DNA from: Geomonas oryzae | Lineage (GTDB): Bacteria > Desulfobacterota > Desulfuromonadia > Geobacterales > Geobacteraceae | Direction: 5' to 3' | NCBI RefSeq assembly: GCF_004117875.1 | Contig: NZ_RAHW01000003.1 | Location: 496,001-560,000 of the forward strand | Length of the DNA: 64,000 bases | Part shown: positions 1 to 9,374 of the stretch, one piece after another | Numbering within the stretch: the first letter of the stretch is position 1 | Layout: every line of letters begins with the position of its first letter | Notes under the pieces: generated by a model | The model's database searches: none | What the model saw: only the letters and a program-made list of their open reading frames with translations | What the model was told of the DNA's origin: nothing | Translations under genes and position numbers: made by a program

Positions 1-1693
<1,693 letters not shown>

Positions 1694-1735
1694 TTTCAGT
1701 TCACCATGTGCAGCAAAGTGGAGTGTTGACAGTCA

Positions 1736-2890
1736 TCAAGACAAGCGGTTCTTGAAATCTTCATAGCCGAAGCTGCGCACGACGCGCAGTTCCCCGGTTT
1801 CCGGCTCATAGGTGCAGATGTGCGGCAGTTGGATGCCGTTGAAAGTGGTGGTCTTCACCATCGTGTAGTGCGACATGTCCAGGAAGGCGAGTTTCTCCCC
1901 CGGGACGAGCTTATGGTCGAAGGACCAGTCGCCGATGACGTCGCCGGCAAGGCACGAGGGGCCGCCCAGGCGGTAGTCGTGCTCCTTCTCACCGGGAAGG
2001 TACCCTTCCCGGATCTCGGGACGGTAGGGCATCTCCAGGATGTCGGGCATGTGGCAGGTGGCCGAGACGTCCAGAACCGCTATGTCCACCTCGTTGTGCA
2101 CGACGTCGAGCACCTCCGAGACCAGGATGCCGGTCCCGATGGCGATCGCCTCACCCGGCTCGAGGTAGACCTCGAGGTCGTACTTCTCGCGGTAGTAGCG
2201 CACCAGTTCCACAAGGGCGTCGATGTCGTACCCCTCGCGGGTGATGTGGTGCCCTCCCCCGAGGTTCAGCCACTTCATCTGCGGCAGGAACGCGCCGAAC
2301 TTCTCCTCGAAAACCTTGGAGGTCCGCTCCAGGGGCTCGAAGAGCTGCTCGCACAGGGTATGGAAGTGCAATCCTTCGACACCGGCCAGGGATTTGCCTT
2401 CGAACTCCGAGTGCAGGATCCCCAGGCGCGACTTCGGCGCCGCCGGGTCGTAGATCGGGGTGTGCCCCTCGGAATGCCCCGGGTTGACCCTGAGCCCTAC
2501 CGAGACACGGCCGGCGTACGGCTCCCACATGGGGCGGAAACGCTCCAGCTGGTTGAAGGAGTTGAACACCAGGTGGTTCGAGGTGGTGAGGAGCTCCGCG
2601 ACGTCGCTCTCCTTGAAGGCGGCGGAAAAGCTGTGCACCTCACCGCCGAATTCCTCGCGCCCGAGGCGCGCCTCCCAGGGAGAACTCGCGCAGATCCCGT
2701 GCAGCGTCTGCGCGATGATCGGGAAGACGCTCCACATGGAAAAAGCCTTCAGCGCCAGAAGGATCTTCGCGCCGCTGCGCTTTTGCACCTCGTCCAGTAT
2801 GGCCAGGTTGTGGCGCAGCCGCCCCAGGTCGACCACGAAGGCCGGGGACGGGGCGAGCCGCGTCATCTCTTCTACGTGCAGCTTGGTCAC
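1736..2890 (-). CDS. nspC: Carboxynorspermidine decarboxylase
   Basis: 384 aa PLP enzyme of the alanine-racemase fold that decarboxylates carboxyspermidine or carboxynorspermidine, the last step of the aspartate-semialdehyde route to spermidine or norspermidine. Family features: N-terminal SPAFVVDLGRLRHN, PLP lysine in LALKAFSM, HFHTLCEQ, WLNLGGGHH and the C-terminal GGPSCLAGDV with its catalytic cysteine. The GTG start directly follows the TAA stop of the upstream dehydrogenase, so the two are translationally linked. Together with that gene this is the alternative spermidine pathway, which does not need S-adenosylmethionine decarboxylase. Whether the product is spermidine or norspermidine cannot be read from sequence. 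Confidence 0.95.
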   Translation of the reverse strand: MTKLHVEEMTRLAPSPAFVVDLGRLRHNLAILDEVQKRSGAKILLALKAFSMWSVFPIIAQTLHGICASSPWEARLGREEFGGEVHSFSAAFKESDVAELLTTSNHLVFNSFNQLERFRPMWEPYAGRVSVGLRVNPGHSEGHTPIYDPAAPKSRLGILHSEFEGKSLAGVEGLHFHTLCEQLFEPLERTSKVFEEKFGAFLPQMKWLNLGGGHHITREGYDIDALVELVRYYREKYDLEVYLEPGEAIAIGTGILVSEVLDVVHNEVDIAVLDVSATCHMPDILEMPYRPEIREGYLPGEKEHDYRLGGPSCLAGDVIGDWSFDHKLVPGEKLAFLDMSHYTMVKTTTFNGIQLPHICTYEPETGELRVVRSFGYEDFKNRLS

Positions 2891-4087
2891 TTACAGTTCC
2901 GCCCAATCGCCGCCGTCGACTACGACGGTGGGAAGGCCCATGGGGCCGAGAGTCTCGATGAACGCTTCCGGATCGAACTGCTCCATGTTGAACACGCCCT
3001 CGCCGCGCCACTTGCCGGTCAGCATCATGATGGCGCCGACGACGGCGGGAACGCCGGTGGTGTAGCTGATGGCCTGGCTCTTCACCTCGCGGTAGCACGC
3101 CTCATGGTCGCAGATGTTGTAGATGTAGACCTGCTTTCTCTTGCCGCCCTTGATGCCGCGGGCGATGACGCCGATGCAGGTGCGCCCCTTGGTGAGCGGA
3201 CCCAAGCTCCCCGGGTCCGGCAGCACCGCTTTAAGGAACTGCAGCGGAACGATCTTCTGGCCGTTGAACTCCACCTCGTCGATGCGGGTCATGCCGACGT
3301 TTTGCAGCACCTCGAGGTGCTTCAGGTAGTTGTCCGAGAAGGTCATCCAGAACTGCGCCTTCTTGATGGTCGGGATGTGCTTCACGAGCGACTCCATCTC
3401 CTCGTGGTACATGCGGTAGATGTTCATCGGACCGATGCCGTCCGGGAAGTCGAAAACGCGCTTGGTGGCAAGCGGGGCGGTCTCCACCCAGTCACCCTTC
3501 TCCCAGTGACGGCAGGGAGCGGTCACCTCGCGGATATTGATCTCCGGGTTGAAGTTGGTTGCGAAGGGCTGGCCGTGGTTCCCCGCGTTGGCGTCGATGA
3601 TGTCGATCTCGTGCACCTCGTCCAGGTATTTCTTCGCTGCAAGGGCGGTGTAGACGTTGGTGACGCCCGGGTCGAAACCGGAGCCCAAAAGCGCCATGAG
3701 CCCCTTTTCCTTGAAGCGGTCCTGGTAGGCCCACTGCCAGCTGTACTCGAACTTCGCGGTGTCAAGCGGCTCGTAGTTGGCGGTATCCAGATAGTCCACG
3801 CCGGTGGCGAGGCAGGCGTCCATGATGGTCAGGTCCTGGTACGGCAGCGCCACGTTGATGACGAGCTTGGGCTGCTCGCGCTTGATCAGCTCGATCAGTT
3901 CAGGCACGTTGTCGGCATCCACCTGCGCGGTGGCGACCGGGAACTCTATCTGGTCCGCAATGGCGCGGCACTTGGATTCGGTGCGGGAAGCGAGGGTAAT
4001 GCCGGTGATAACGCCGGTTGCCTGAGCGCATTTGTGGGTAACTACGCCTCCTACGCCGCCTGCTCCGATAATCAATACTTTGCTCAT
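2891..4087 (-). CDS. Carboxynorspermidine dehydrogenase (saccharopine dehydrogenase family)
   Basis: 398 aa NAD(P)H-dependent enzyme that reductively condenses L-aspartate-beta-semialdehyde with a diamine (putrescine or diaminopropane) to carboxyspermidine or carboxynorspermidine. The N-terminal Rossmann motif VLIIGAGGVGGVV and the saccharopine-dehydrogenase-like body (GSGFDPGVTNVYTALAA, near residue 135) are clear. Partner of the adjacent nspC; the genes abut. The ATG at 4087 follows a purine-rich AAGGAGAGC segment. The gene lies 19 bases after the HTH-cupin regulator, so the four genes look like one leftward transcript. Often annotated as a lysine-pathway saccharopine dehydrogenase, but the nspC neighbour argues for the polyamine role. 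Confidence 0.92.
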   Translation of the reverse strand: MSKVLIIGAGGVGGVVTHKCAQATGVITGITLASRTESKCRAIADQIEFPVATAQVDADNVPELIELIKREQPKLVINVALPYQDLTIMDACLATGVDYLDTANYEPLDTAKFEYSWQWAYQDRFKEKGLMALLGSGFDPGVTNVYTALAAKKYLDEVHEIDIIDANAGNHGQPFATNFNPEINIREVTAPCRHWEKGDWVETAPLATKRVFDFPDGIGPMNIYRMYHEEMESLVKHIPTIKKAQFWMTFSDNYLKHLEVLQNVGMTRIDEVEFNGQKIVPLQFLKAVLPDPGSLGPLTKGRTCIGVIARGIKGGKRKQVYIYNICDHEACYREVKSQAISYTTGVPAVVGAIMMLTGKWRGEGVFNMEQFDPEAFIETLGPMGLPTVVVDGGDWAEL

Positions 4088-4106
4088 TTGACTTGCTCTC
4101 CTTGGT

Positions 4107-4652
4107 TCAATAGTAAAACGTTGGGGGTGTCACAACCCAGAGCAGCTTTGCCGCGCTCTTTCCTACATTCTTCACAGCATGTTTGCGGTCAGAGGAGAAG
4201 TAGAAGCACTCTCCCTTGTCCACCGTGTACAGCTTGTCATCGAGCCGCAACTGCACCTTGCCGGAGATGACGAAGCCGAATTCCTCACCCTCGTGGATGG
4301 GCTGTTCGTCCATCTCACCGCCGGGATCAAGCGTCACCAGCACGGGGTCCATCTCGCGGTTCTGCGCCCCCGGCACCAGGAGCTCGACTTTAACGCTGTC
4401 GCCATCGTCCGTTGCCTGCACGCGGGCTTCCTTGCCGAACACGATATCCTGGTCCGGCTCGTCACTGAAGAACTCCTGCATGCTGATGCCCAAGACATCC
4501 ACGATGTCTTTGAGAGTCGCGATGGACGGCGACGTAGCGTCGTTCTCCAGCTGAGATATGAAGCCCTTGGTCAGATCCGCTCGGCTGGCCAGCTCTTCCT
4601 GAGTCAGCGAATTGGCCATTCTGAGCCTCTTCAACCTCTCACCGATTTTCAA
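4107..4652 (-). CDS. XRE-family regulator with cupin domain
   Basis: 181 aa. Residues about 5-62 form a Cro/C1-type helix-turn-helix (LTQEELASRADLTKGFISQLENDATSPSIATL); residues about 108-178 form a cupin barrel (PIHEGEEFGFVISGKVQLRLDDKLYTVDKGECFYFSSDRKH). This architecture is that of PuuR and related sensors of small metabolites, including polyamines. It is the first gene of the polyamine operon, so it probably senses a polyamine or precursor and controls its own operon. The start is a TTG at 4652 with a good GGGGAGG ribosome site 7 bases upstream. Two matching dyads at 4665-4681 and 4732-4748 flank its promoter and are the obvious candidate operators. The ligand is not known from sequence. 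Confidence 0.88.
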   Translation of the reverse strand: MKIGERLKRLRMANSLTQEELASRADLTKGFISQLENDATSPSIATLKDIVDVLGISMQEFFSDEPDQDIVFGKEARVQATDDGDSVKVELLVPGAQNREMDPVLVTLDPGGEMDEQPIHEGEEFGFVISGKVQLRLDDKLYTVDKGECFYFSSDRKHAVKNVGKSAAKLLWVVTPPTFYY

Positions 4653-4664
4653 GCAGCCTCCCCG

Positions 4665-4681
4665 GTTTAGTAACAGTAAAC
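4665..4681. promoter_or_regulatory. Candidate operator 1 of the polyamine operon
   Basis: Sequence GTTTAGTAACAGTAAAC, a dyad with perfect 5-base arms (GTTTA/TAAAC). It lies between the predicted start of transcription (about 4690) and the TTG start codon, next to the ribosome site. A near copy (14 of 17 bases) lies 67 bases away at 4732-4748. Two copies around one promoter, next to a regulator gene, suggest autorepression. Confidence 0.55.
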
Positions 4682-4696
4682 CTTTTGTATTTTGGC

Positions 4697-4725
4697 AATG
4701 TATTTCGTTGCCCGAGTTTTGTCAA
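4697..4725 (-). promoter_or_regulatory. Sigma-70 promoter of the polyamine operon
   Basis: On the minus strand a consensus -35 TTGACA (4720-4725) is followed after exactly 17 bases by the -10 TACATT (4697-4702). It points at the HTH-cupin regulator and the three polyamine genes after it. Transcription would start near 4690, giving a leader of about 38 bases. Confidence 0.7.
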
Positions 4726-4731
4726 CAAAAA

Positions 4732-4748
4732 GTTTAGTAATGGTATAC
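4732..4748. promoter_or_regulatory. Candidate operator 2 of the polyamine operon
   Basis: Sequence GTTTAGTAATGGTATAC, matching operator 1 at 14 of 17 positions in the same orientation. It sits immediately upstream of the -35 hexamer of the minus-strand promoter. With operator 1 it brackets the promoter, a layout that would suit looping or cooperative repression. Confidence 0.5.
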
Positions 4749-4757
4749 TTCCTGTTT

Positions 4758-4770
4758 AACATTTAATGTT
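4758..4770. promoter_or_regulatory. Perfect 13-base palindrome
   Basis: AACATT-T-AATGTT in the AT-rich stretch between the polyamine operon and the folD leader. It differs in sequence from the two operator copies nearby and may belong to another regulator, or act on the rightward folD transcript. Seen in sequence only. Confidence 0.3.
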
Positions 4771-4831
4771 CATTAATTTTACCGCCACGCTAACATACCG
4801 ATTTATCGAGAGTAAACATATAAACATGCCC

Positions 4832-5038
4832 TGCCACACACGTATACAGGAAGATTAACGGTCACAATTGAGCCAAGGAGAACACCCGCAAACGGTCCAA
4901 ACGTCGCGCGCACTTTGGTTGCGGCGCGCCTGCTTTGGTACCACCTGGCGCCTGATTCGGCACCAGAGTGCCAAGAAGCGCCCCTCGTTTGACGTATACC
5001 GAGTCGCGCTAACCAGCTGTTGAGCCGCGACTTTTTTT
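4832..5038 (+). ncRNA. Possible structured leader or small RNA upstream of folD
   Basis: The 335 bases before folD hold no convincing gene but are rich in stems on the plus strand. A hairpin with GCGCGC arms lies at 4906-4929. A longer one at 4935-4974 pairs TTGGTAC with GTGCCAA around an inner CTGG/CCAG stem. A last hairpin at 5002-5032 pairs AGTCGCG with CGCGACT and is followed by seven T (5032-5038), so it looks like an intrinsic terminator 68 bases before the folD start. GTATAC near 4842 and again near 4994 could close the whole structure. A weak -10 TATAAA lies at 4819-4824. It could be an attenuated leader of folD or a free small RNA of about 200 nt; 6S RNA genes often sit near folate one-carbon genes, but the match is not shown. 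Class unknown. Confidence 0.35.
5002..5038 (+). terminator. Intrinsic terminator before folD
   Basis: Stem AGTCGCG/CGCGACT, extended inside by GCTAAC/GTTGAGC with a bulge, then T7. It faces folD and would end a transcript started near 4830, so it either ends a small RNA or acts as an attenuator. The A/T pattern does not favour the minus strand. Confidence 0.6.
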
Positions 5039-5105
5039 GTGCTACTACTCGATGATCCCCCCTCCCCCCTCCCTGCGCGGACACCTTCAAGACAGAGGAA
5101 ACAGC

Positions 5106-5978
5106 ATGAACCTTTTAGACGGCAAGAAATGCGCTGACAGTCTCATCGCGGGCATAGCAAAGCAGGTCGCACGTCACGTAGACGCCGGACTCAGAAAGCC
5201 CCACATGACCGTGATCCTGGTCGGCAACCACGCCCCCAGCGAATCCTATGTAAAATCGAAAATCACGACCTGCGCGTTATCCGGTTTTGACAGTAACCTC
5301 ATCCGCCTTCCGGAAACCGTCACCGAGAAGGAGCTTCTCGCCCTGATCGCAGAGATCAACGAGGACAACTCCACCGACGGCGTCATCGTGCAGCTCCCGC
5401 TTCCCAAACAGATAAACGCACAGCGCGTCATCAACGCCATTTCCCCCGACAAGGATATCGACGGCTTCCATCCCACGAACTTCGGCAGGATGGCGCTGGG
5501 GCAGAAGGCCTTCCGCCCCGCCACCGCCTACGGCATCTGCAAGCTTTTGCAGTTCTACCAGGTCCCGGTGGCGGGCAGGCATTGCGTGGTGATCGGGCGC
5601 TCCAACATCGTGGGCAAGCCGATCTCCATCATGCTTTCCAACGACTTCGACATCGGCAATGCGACCGTCACCCTCACCCATATCGAGACGCCGCGCGAAC
5701 TGCTCCTCGAGGAGACGCGCCGCGCCGACATCGTCATCGTGGCGGTCGGTATCCCAGGCTTCATCACCCCGGACATGGTGCGTGACGGAGTCACCCTGAT
5801 CGATGTCGGTATCAACCGTCTGGAAAACGGCAAGCTCGTCGGCGACGTCGCCTTCGACGCGGTCGCCCCGAAGTGCGAGTGGATCACCCCGGTCCCCGGC
5901 GGCGTGGGGCGCATGACCGTCGCCGCGCTCATGATCAACACCTTGGCCGCCTACCAGAACAACTTCGAACTGGCTTAA
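5106..5978 (+). CDS. folD: Bifunctional methylenetetrahydrofolate dehydrogenase / cyclohydrolase
   Basis: 290 aa, the usual length of FolD. It interconverts methylene-, methenyl- and 10-formyl-tetrahydrofolate in cytoplasmic one-carbon metabolism. Family motifs: the catalytic lysine in SESYVKSK, the [10 protein letters not shown] signature near residue 96, the Rossmann segment [21 protein letters not shown], and the C-terminal [16 protein letters not shown] start further upstream is open in frame, but the ATG at 5106 is preferred: it has AGAGGA 8 bases upstream and gives the standard N-terminus ([14 protein letters not shown]). It follows a terminator-like hairpin and ends before a strong terminator, so it is probably transcribed alone. 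Confidence 0.95.
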   Translation: MNLLDGKKCADSLIAGIAKQVARHVDAGLRKPHMTVILVGNHAPSESYVKSKITTCALSGFDSNLIRLPETVTEKELLALIAEINEDNSTDGVIVQLPLPKQINAQRVINAISPDKDIDGFHPTNFGRMALGQKAFRPATAYGICKLLQFYQVPVAGRHCVVIGRSNIVGKPISIMLSNDFDIGNATVTLTHIETPRELLLEETRRADIVIVAVGIPGFITPDMVRDGVTLIDVGINRLENGKLVGDVAFDAVAPKCEWITPVPGGVGRMTVAALMINTLAAYQNNFELA

Positions 5979-5983
5979 AACCG

Positions 5984-6011
5984 GTTCTACGTTCTATGTT
6001 CTACGTTCTAT
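5984..6011. repeat. Four tandem copies of a 7-base unit
   Basis: GTTCTAC and GTTCTAT alternate twice (GTTCTAY x4) right after the folD stop codon. A short tandem array with perfect register; it may vary in copy number by slippage. No function is evident. Confidence 0.7.
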
Positions 6012-6021
6012 GTTGAAAACG

Positions 6022-6056
6022 AAAAGGGCCCCGGCATTTCCGCCAGGGCCCTTTTT
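6022..6056. terminator. Bidirectional terminator between folD and the Dcu gene
   Basis: Arms AAAAGGGCCC and GGGCCCTTTT around a 14-base loop, with T5 on the plus side and an A-run on the other. It serves the convergent folD and dicarboxylate transporter genes. Confidence 0.85.
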
Positions 6057-6129
6057 CTGTAACAGCAACCGTTAATTGTTGTTTATCCTGCCGTTATCCC
6101 TTTTATCCCCTTTATCCCTGTTAATCGCC

Positions 6130-7461
6130 TTAGAAAATGAATTGCGAGATGGTGTAGGCGACCACGGTGGAGACACCCACGCCGATCAGTCCGGGAATCA
6201 TGAAGCTGTGGTTCAAGAGGTACTTCCCGATCCTCGTGGTGCCGGTGCGGTCCATGTTGATGGCGGCGAGGTCGCTCGGGTAGAAGGCGAAGAAGAAGTA
6301 TGCGTAGCTTGCCGGCATGAGCCCGAGGAGCAGCGGGATCGGCAGCCCCAGTGCAAGCCCCAGGGGAAGCGTGATGGCAAGGGTCGCGGCCTGGCTCTTC
6401 ACGAAGGCGGAGATGCAGAAGGTTGCGATGGCGAAGGTCCAGGGGGCCAACTTCACCATGATGCCGATGTTGTCGACCAGGTACTTCTTGTTGGCGCTGA
6501 TGAAGGTATCGCTCATCCAGGCGATGCCGAAGATGGATACGACGGCGATCATGCCGGCAATGAAGACGCTGGAATGGGCTATGTCTTTCGCTTTCACCTT
6601 GGCGGCGAAAAGGATGAAGGCACCGTAGGCGAGCATGATGAACTGCACGACGGTGGTCATCGGGATCGGCTTCTTGTCTGCGGCCAATGGGAGCAGCCAC
6701 GGGCAGCTCGCCATGAGGATGATGGTACCGACGCCGGCGAAGAAGAGCGCTACGGAGACCTTGGCGACGGTGGAGATCTTCTTGTCCAGCGTGGTTACCT
6801 CGGCGTCAAGCCCTTTGCGGAATTCAGGATCCTGCAGACGCGCCTGGAATTCCGGGTCCTTGTCGAGCTCGAGACCACGGTTGAAGCTCCATGCGGCCGC
6901 GGCCAAAACACCGATGATGCCTGCGGGCATGGTTACCGAGATGATGTCGATGAGCGTGACCGGGTGCCCCGCTTTTGCGGCGAAGCCGAGGAAGAAGGTG
7001 ACCGCAGCGGCCACGGGGCTCGCGGTGATGCCCATCTGGGAGGCGACGCTGGAGATCGCCATCGGGCGCTCGGGGCGGATCTTCGTCTTGATGGCGACGT
7101 CGGAGATGACCGGCAGCAGGGCATAGACGGCGTGCCCGGTGCCGCAGCATACGGTCAGGAAGAAGGTACAGAGCGGGGCGAGGATGGTCACGTACTTAGG
7201 ATGGGCACGCAGCAGCTTCTCGGTGAGCTGTACCAGGTAGTCGAGCCCGCCGGCCACCTGTAGCGTAGCCGACGCGGTGACGACGGCCAGGATGATGAGC
7301 ATAACGGCGATCGGTGGCTCGGACGGGGCGCTACGGAAACCGAGCACCAATACCGACACGCCCAGGCCGCCGATCAGCCCGAGTGCCACGCCGCCTTTGC
7401 GGATGCCTATGAGCACCGCACCGAGGACGAGTACGAATTGGATCCAAAACATCGCTGCCAT
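6130..7461 (-). CDS. Anaerobic C4-dicarboxylate transporter (Dcu family)
   Basis: 443 aa inner-membrane carrier with about 10-12 hydrophobic segments. The Dcu family exchanges or takes up fumarate, succinate, malate and aspartate. Recognisable stretches are the N-terminal MFWIQFVLVLGAVLIGIRKGG, CTFFLTVCCGTGHAVYALLPVI and SQMGITASPVAAAV. The start at 7461 has an AGGAGG site. In Geobacter relatives a DcuB-type protein performs fumarate/succinate exchange; whether this is DcuA- or DcuB-like cannot be settled here. A sigma-54 promoter at 7541-7556 and two enhancer-like palindromes precede it, and a two-component system with a sigma-54 activator is encoded next door, so it is very probably induced by dicarboxylates through that pair. 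Confidence 0.9.
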   Translation of the reverse strand: MAAMFWIQFVLVLGAVLIGIRKGGVALGLIGGLGVSVLVLGFRSAPSEPPIAVMLIILAVVTASATLQVAGGLDYLVQLTEKLLRAHPKYVTILAPLCTFFLTVCCGTGHAVYALLPVISDVAIKTKIRPERPMAISSVASQMGITASPVAAAVTFFLGFAAKAGHPVTLIDIISVTMPAGIIGVLAAAAWSFNRGLELDKDPEFQARLQDPEFRKGLDAEVTTLDKKISTVAKVSVALFFAGVGTIILMASCPWLLPLAADKKPIPMTTVVQFIMLAYGAFILFAAKVKAKDIAHSSVFIAGMIAVVSIFGIAWMSDTFISANKKYLVDNIGIMVKLAPWTFAIATFCISAFVKSQAATLAITLPLGLALGLPIPLLLGLMPASYAYFFFAFYPSDLAAINMDRTGTTRIGKYLLNHSFMIPGLIGVGVSTVVAYTISQFIF

Positions 7462-7540
7462 GACAACCTCCTTTGTTGCACCAGGTTAGCTGTTGCGCGA
7501 AGCCGTCTCCGGCGCCGCGTTCGTTATCTAACCCTGGTAG

Positions 7541-7556
7541 AGCAGGCTTGATGCCA
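7541..7556 (-). promoter_or_regulatory. Sigma-54 promoter of the Dcu gene
   Basis: On the minus strand TGGCATCAAGCCTGCT, with the invariant GG and GC exactly 10 bases apart (-24/-12). It matches TGGCACG-N4-TTGCW at most conserved positions. Transcription would start near 7530, some 70 bases before the start codon. The activator encoded at 7959-9374 carries the sigma-54 contact motif. Confidence 0.7.
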
Positions 7557-7628
7557 AGATCCATGTTTTAGTCATCTATCTGTAATCACGAGTGAAAATG
7601 CTTAGCGGCAGAAACAGGACAACAAAAA

Positions 7629-7653
7629 ATGCCATAACCTTAGGCTATGGCAT
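7629..7653. promoter_or_regulatory. Enhancer-like palindrome 1 for the Dcu promoter
   Basis: A 25-base near-perfect palindrome with 8-base arms ATGCCATA/TATGGCAT and core ATAACC-TTA-GGCTAT, about 90 bases upstream of the sigma-54 promoter. The core resembles the second site at 7722-7736. The half AAAATGCCATAACC followed by TTAGGC recurs upstream of rbgA at 12162-12183. Confidence 0.6.
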
Positions 7654-7721
7654 CTTCGACCACCCGACAAAAATTTCTGTAATTTCAGACAGATACGAAC
7701 ACGATAACGTATTCTATCATT

Positions 7722-7736
7722 ATAACCGCAGGTTAT
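7722..7736. promoter_or_regulatory. Enhancer-like palindrome 2 for the Dcu promoter
   Basis: Perfect 15-base palindrome ATAACC-GCA-GGTTAT. It lies 88 bases (centre to centre) from palindrome 1 and about 180 bases upstream of the sigma-54 promoter, the usual distance range of NtrC-type enhancer sites. Confidence 0.6.
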
Positions 7737-7803
7737 GCCTGTTCATGAGAGCAGCAATCAAAGCACAACCGGCTGCTCTTACAAAGGATTCAGGAGCCGA
7801 TCA

Positions 7804-7920
7804 ATCCCCCTCTCCCTCCGGGAGAGGGTGCCCAACGGGCGGGTGAGGGCGTTGCCACAAAGAGAGAAGTTGCAACTGCCGACGCCCTCACCCTGGCCCT
7901 CTCCCAGGGGGAGAGGGGAT
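7804..7920. repeat. 117-base inverted-repeat element
   Basis: Outer arms ATCCCCCTCTCCC (7804-7816) and GGGGGAGAGGGGAT (7907-7920) enclose a second perfect 12-base pair GGGTGAGGGCGT/ACGCCCTCACCC. The whole can fold as one long hairpin. It resembles intergenic palindromic elements with CCCTCTCCC ends found in many proteobacteria. It fills the space between the enhancer sites and the end of the response regulator gene and holds no gene. Confidence 0.65.
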
Positions 7921-7958
7921 GTGAACGTTAGGCAGCGGAGGATAATGACTGATCCGGT

Positions 7959-9374
7959 TTAGGAATGCATCATCTTGAGCCGTTTGCTGAGGGCCGGCTG
8001 CGAGATGCCGAGAAGGCGCGCGGCGAGGGTCTGATTGCCGTTGGCGCGGGCAAGTGCCTCCTGCACCAGGAAAGCCGCGGCATCACTGAAGGTGGGTAGC
8101 TCATCGAAGCCGCTGAACGGGTTTTGCCTGGAAGGTGCCGCTGTCGAGGGACCTGCCTCGGCCTGTGCGGACTCGACCGACTTCACGAAGCTGTCCATGG
8201 AGAGCATCCGGTCGCGGTGCACGCTCACGGCATCATAGACCATCGCCCTCAACTCCCTCACGTTCCCGGGAAAGCTGTACGTGGAGAGAAACTGCGCAAG
8301 TCCCTTGGGAGGGGTCGGCTTCTTCTTCCCGAGCGCCTCAGCCGCCTCGGCGAGGAAGTGATCCAGCAGCAGTGGGATGTCGCCGCGCCGTTCCCTGAGC
8401 GCCGGGATCTGCACCCGGTGCGTGCGCAGCCGGTAGTAGAGGTCGCGACGGAATTTCCCCTCCCCCTCCTTCGCCTGGAGGTTCTGGTGCGTCGCCACGA
8501 CGACGCGCGCCCTCAGCCGCTTCGGAAGGTCGCACCCAAGCGGGAAGTACTCACGCTCCTGCAAAAGCCTGAGGAGCTTCACCTGGGAAGCGATGCTCAG
8601 GTCTCCGATCTCGTCGAGAAAGAGTGTCCCGTCGGCCGCCTCCTCAACCATGCCGCGCCTCGCCTGGTCGGCACCGGTGAAGGCGCCGCGCACGTGCCCG
8701 AACAGGGTGTCGGCGAAGACGGTATCGTCGAGCCCCGCCACGTTGACGGTAACAAGCTTGCCGCGGCAGCCGCTCAGACGGTGCACCGCCTGCGCGATCA
8801 GTTCCTTCCCCACCCCGCTTTCTCCCGTGATTAATAGAGGCTGCGGGCTCTTCGCCACCGCCTCGATGTAGGCGAACACGTCCAGCATGGAGCGGTCACC
8901 GGTCACGATGGCGGAAAAGGCCTCCGGGTGCGAGAGCTCGCGCGTGATGAGACGGTTCGACACCTCCTGGAACTCCGCCTTCATCTCCACCATCCGGACC
9001 GCGCGCAACACGCTCCCTACGATGCGCTCCTCCTCGTCGGTCTTCACGCAGTAGTCGAAAGCACCAAGCCTCATGCAGCGTACCGCCGTCTCCAGTTGGT
9101 TCAGCCCACTCAGGATGATCACCGCGGTGTCGGGATAATGCTCCGCGATCTGGGCCAGCACCTCCTCGCCCGAGAGGTGCGGCATGGTGAGGTCCAGCAT
9201 GACCAGCCCGATGCGCTTCTCCCCCAGTATGGAAAGCACCTGGCGGCTGTCGCTGCAGGTGATGATGTTGCTGATCCCCCCGGCGGTTTCCAGGGTGAGC
9301 GTCAAAGAGCCGAGCCAGTCGGGCTCGTCGTCGACTAGAAGGACTCCGAAATCGGGGTAGAGAGTCTCGCTCAA
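7959..9374 (-). CDS. Sigma-54-dependent response regulator (NtrC/DctD type)
   Basis: 471 aa. Receiver domain at about 9-125 with phosphorylatable Asp61 (VMLDLTMP) and conserved lysine in DYCVKT; AAA+ domain at about 150-385 with Walker A GESGVGKE and the sigma-54 contact motif GAFTGA; Fis-type helix-turn-helix at the C-terminus (NQTLAARLLGISQPALSKRLK). It overlaps the sensor kinase gene by four bases (ATGA), so the two are co-translated. It should activate the adjacent Dcu gene, whose upstream region has a sigma-54 promoter and two palindromes. Analogous to DctD or AdpR-type regulators. The target is inferred from position. Confidence 0.9.
   Translation of the reverse strand: MSETLYPDFGVLLVDDEPDWLGSLTLTLETAGGISNIITCSDSRQVLSILGEKRIGLVMLDLTMPHLSGEEVLAQIAEHYPDTAVIILSGLNQLETAVRCMRLGAFDYCVKTDEEERIVGSVLRAVRMVEMKAEFQEVSNRLITRELSHPEAFSAIVTGDRSMLDVFAYIEAVAKSPQPLLITGESGVGKELIAQAVHRLSGCRGKLVTVNVAGLDDTVFADTLFGHVRGAFTGADQARRGMVEEAADGTLFLDEIGDLSIASQVKLLRLLQEREYFPLGCDLPKRLRARVVVATHQNLQAKEGEGKFRRDLYYRLRTHRVQIPALRERRGDIPLLLDHFLAEAAEALGKKKPTPPKGLAQFLSTYSFPGNVRELRAMVYDAVSVHRDRMLSMDSFVKSVESAQAEAGPSTAAPSRQNPFSGFDELPTFSDAAAFLVQEALARANGNQTLAARLLGISQPALSKRLKMMHS

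Noticed and set aside
1820-4270. Rightward 816-codon open frame
   Set aside because: Shadow of nspC and the carboxynorspermidine dehydrogenase on the other strand; composition is rich in His, Val, Asp and Arg without motif.
4803-5090. Leftward 95-codon frame in the folD leader
   Set aside because: No ribosome site or family pattern, and it covers the hairpins and terminator of the other strand.
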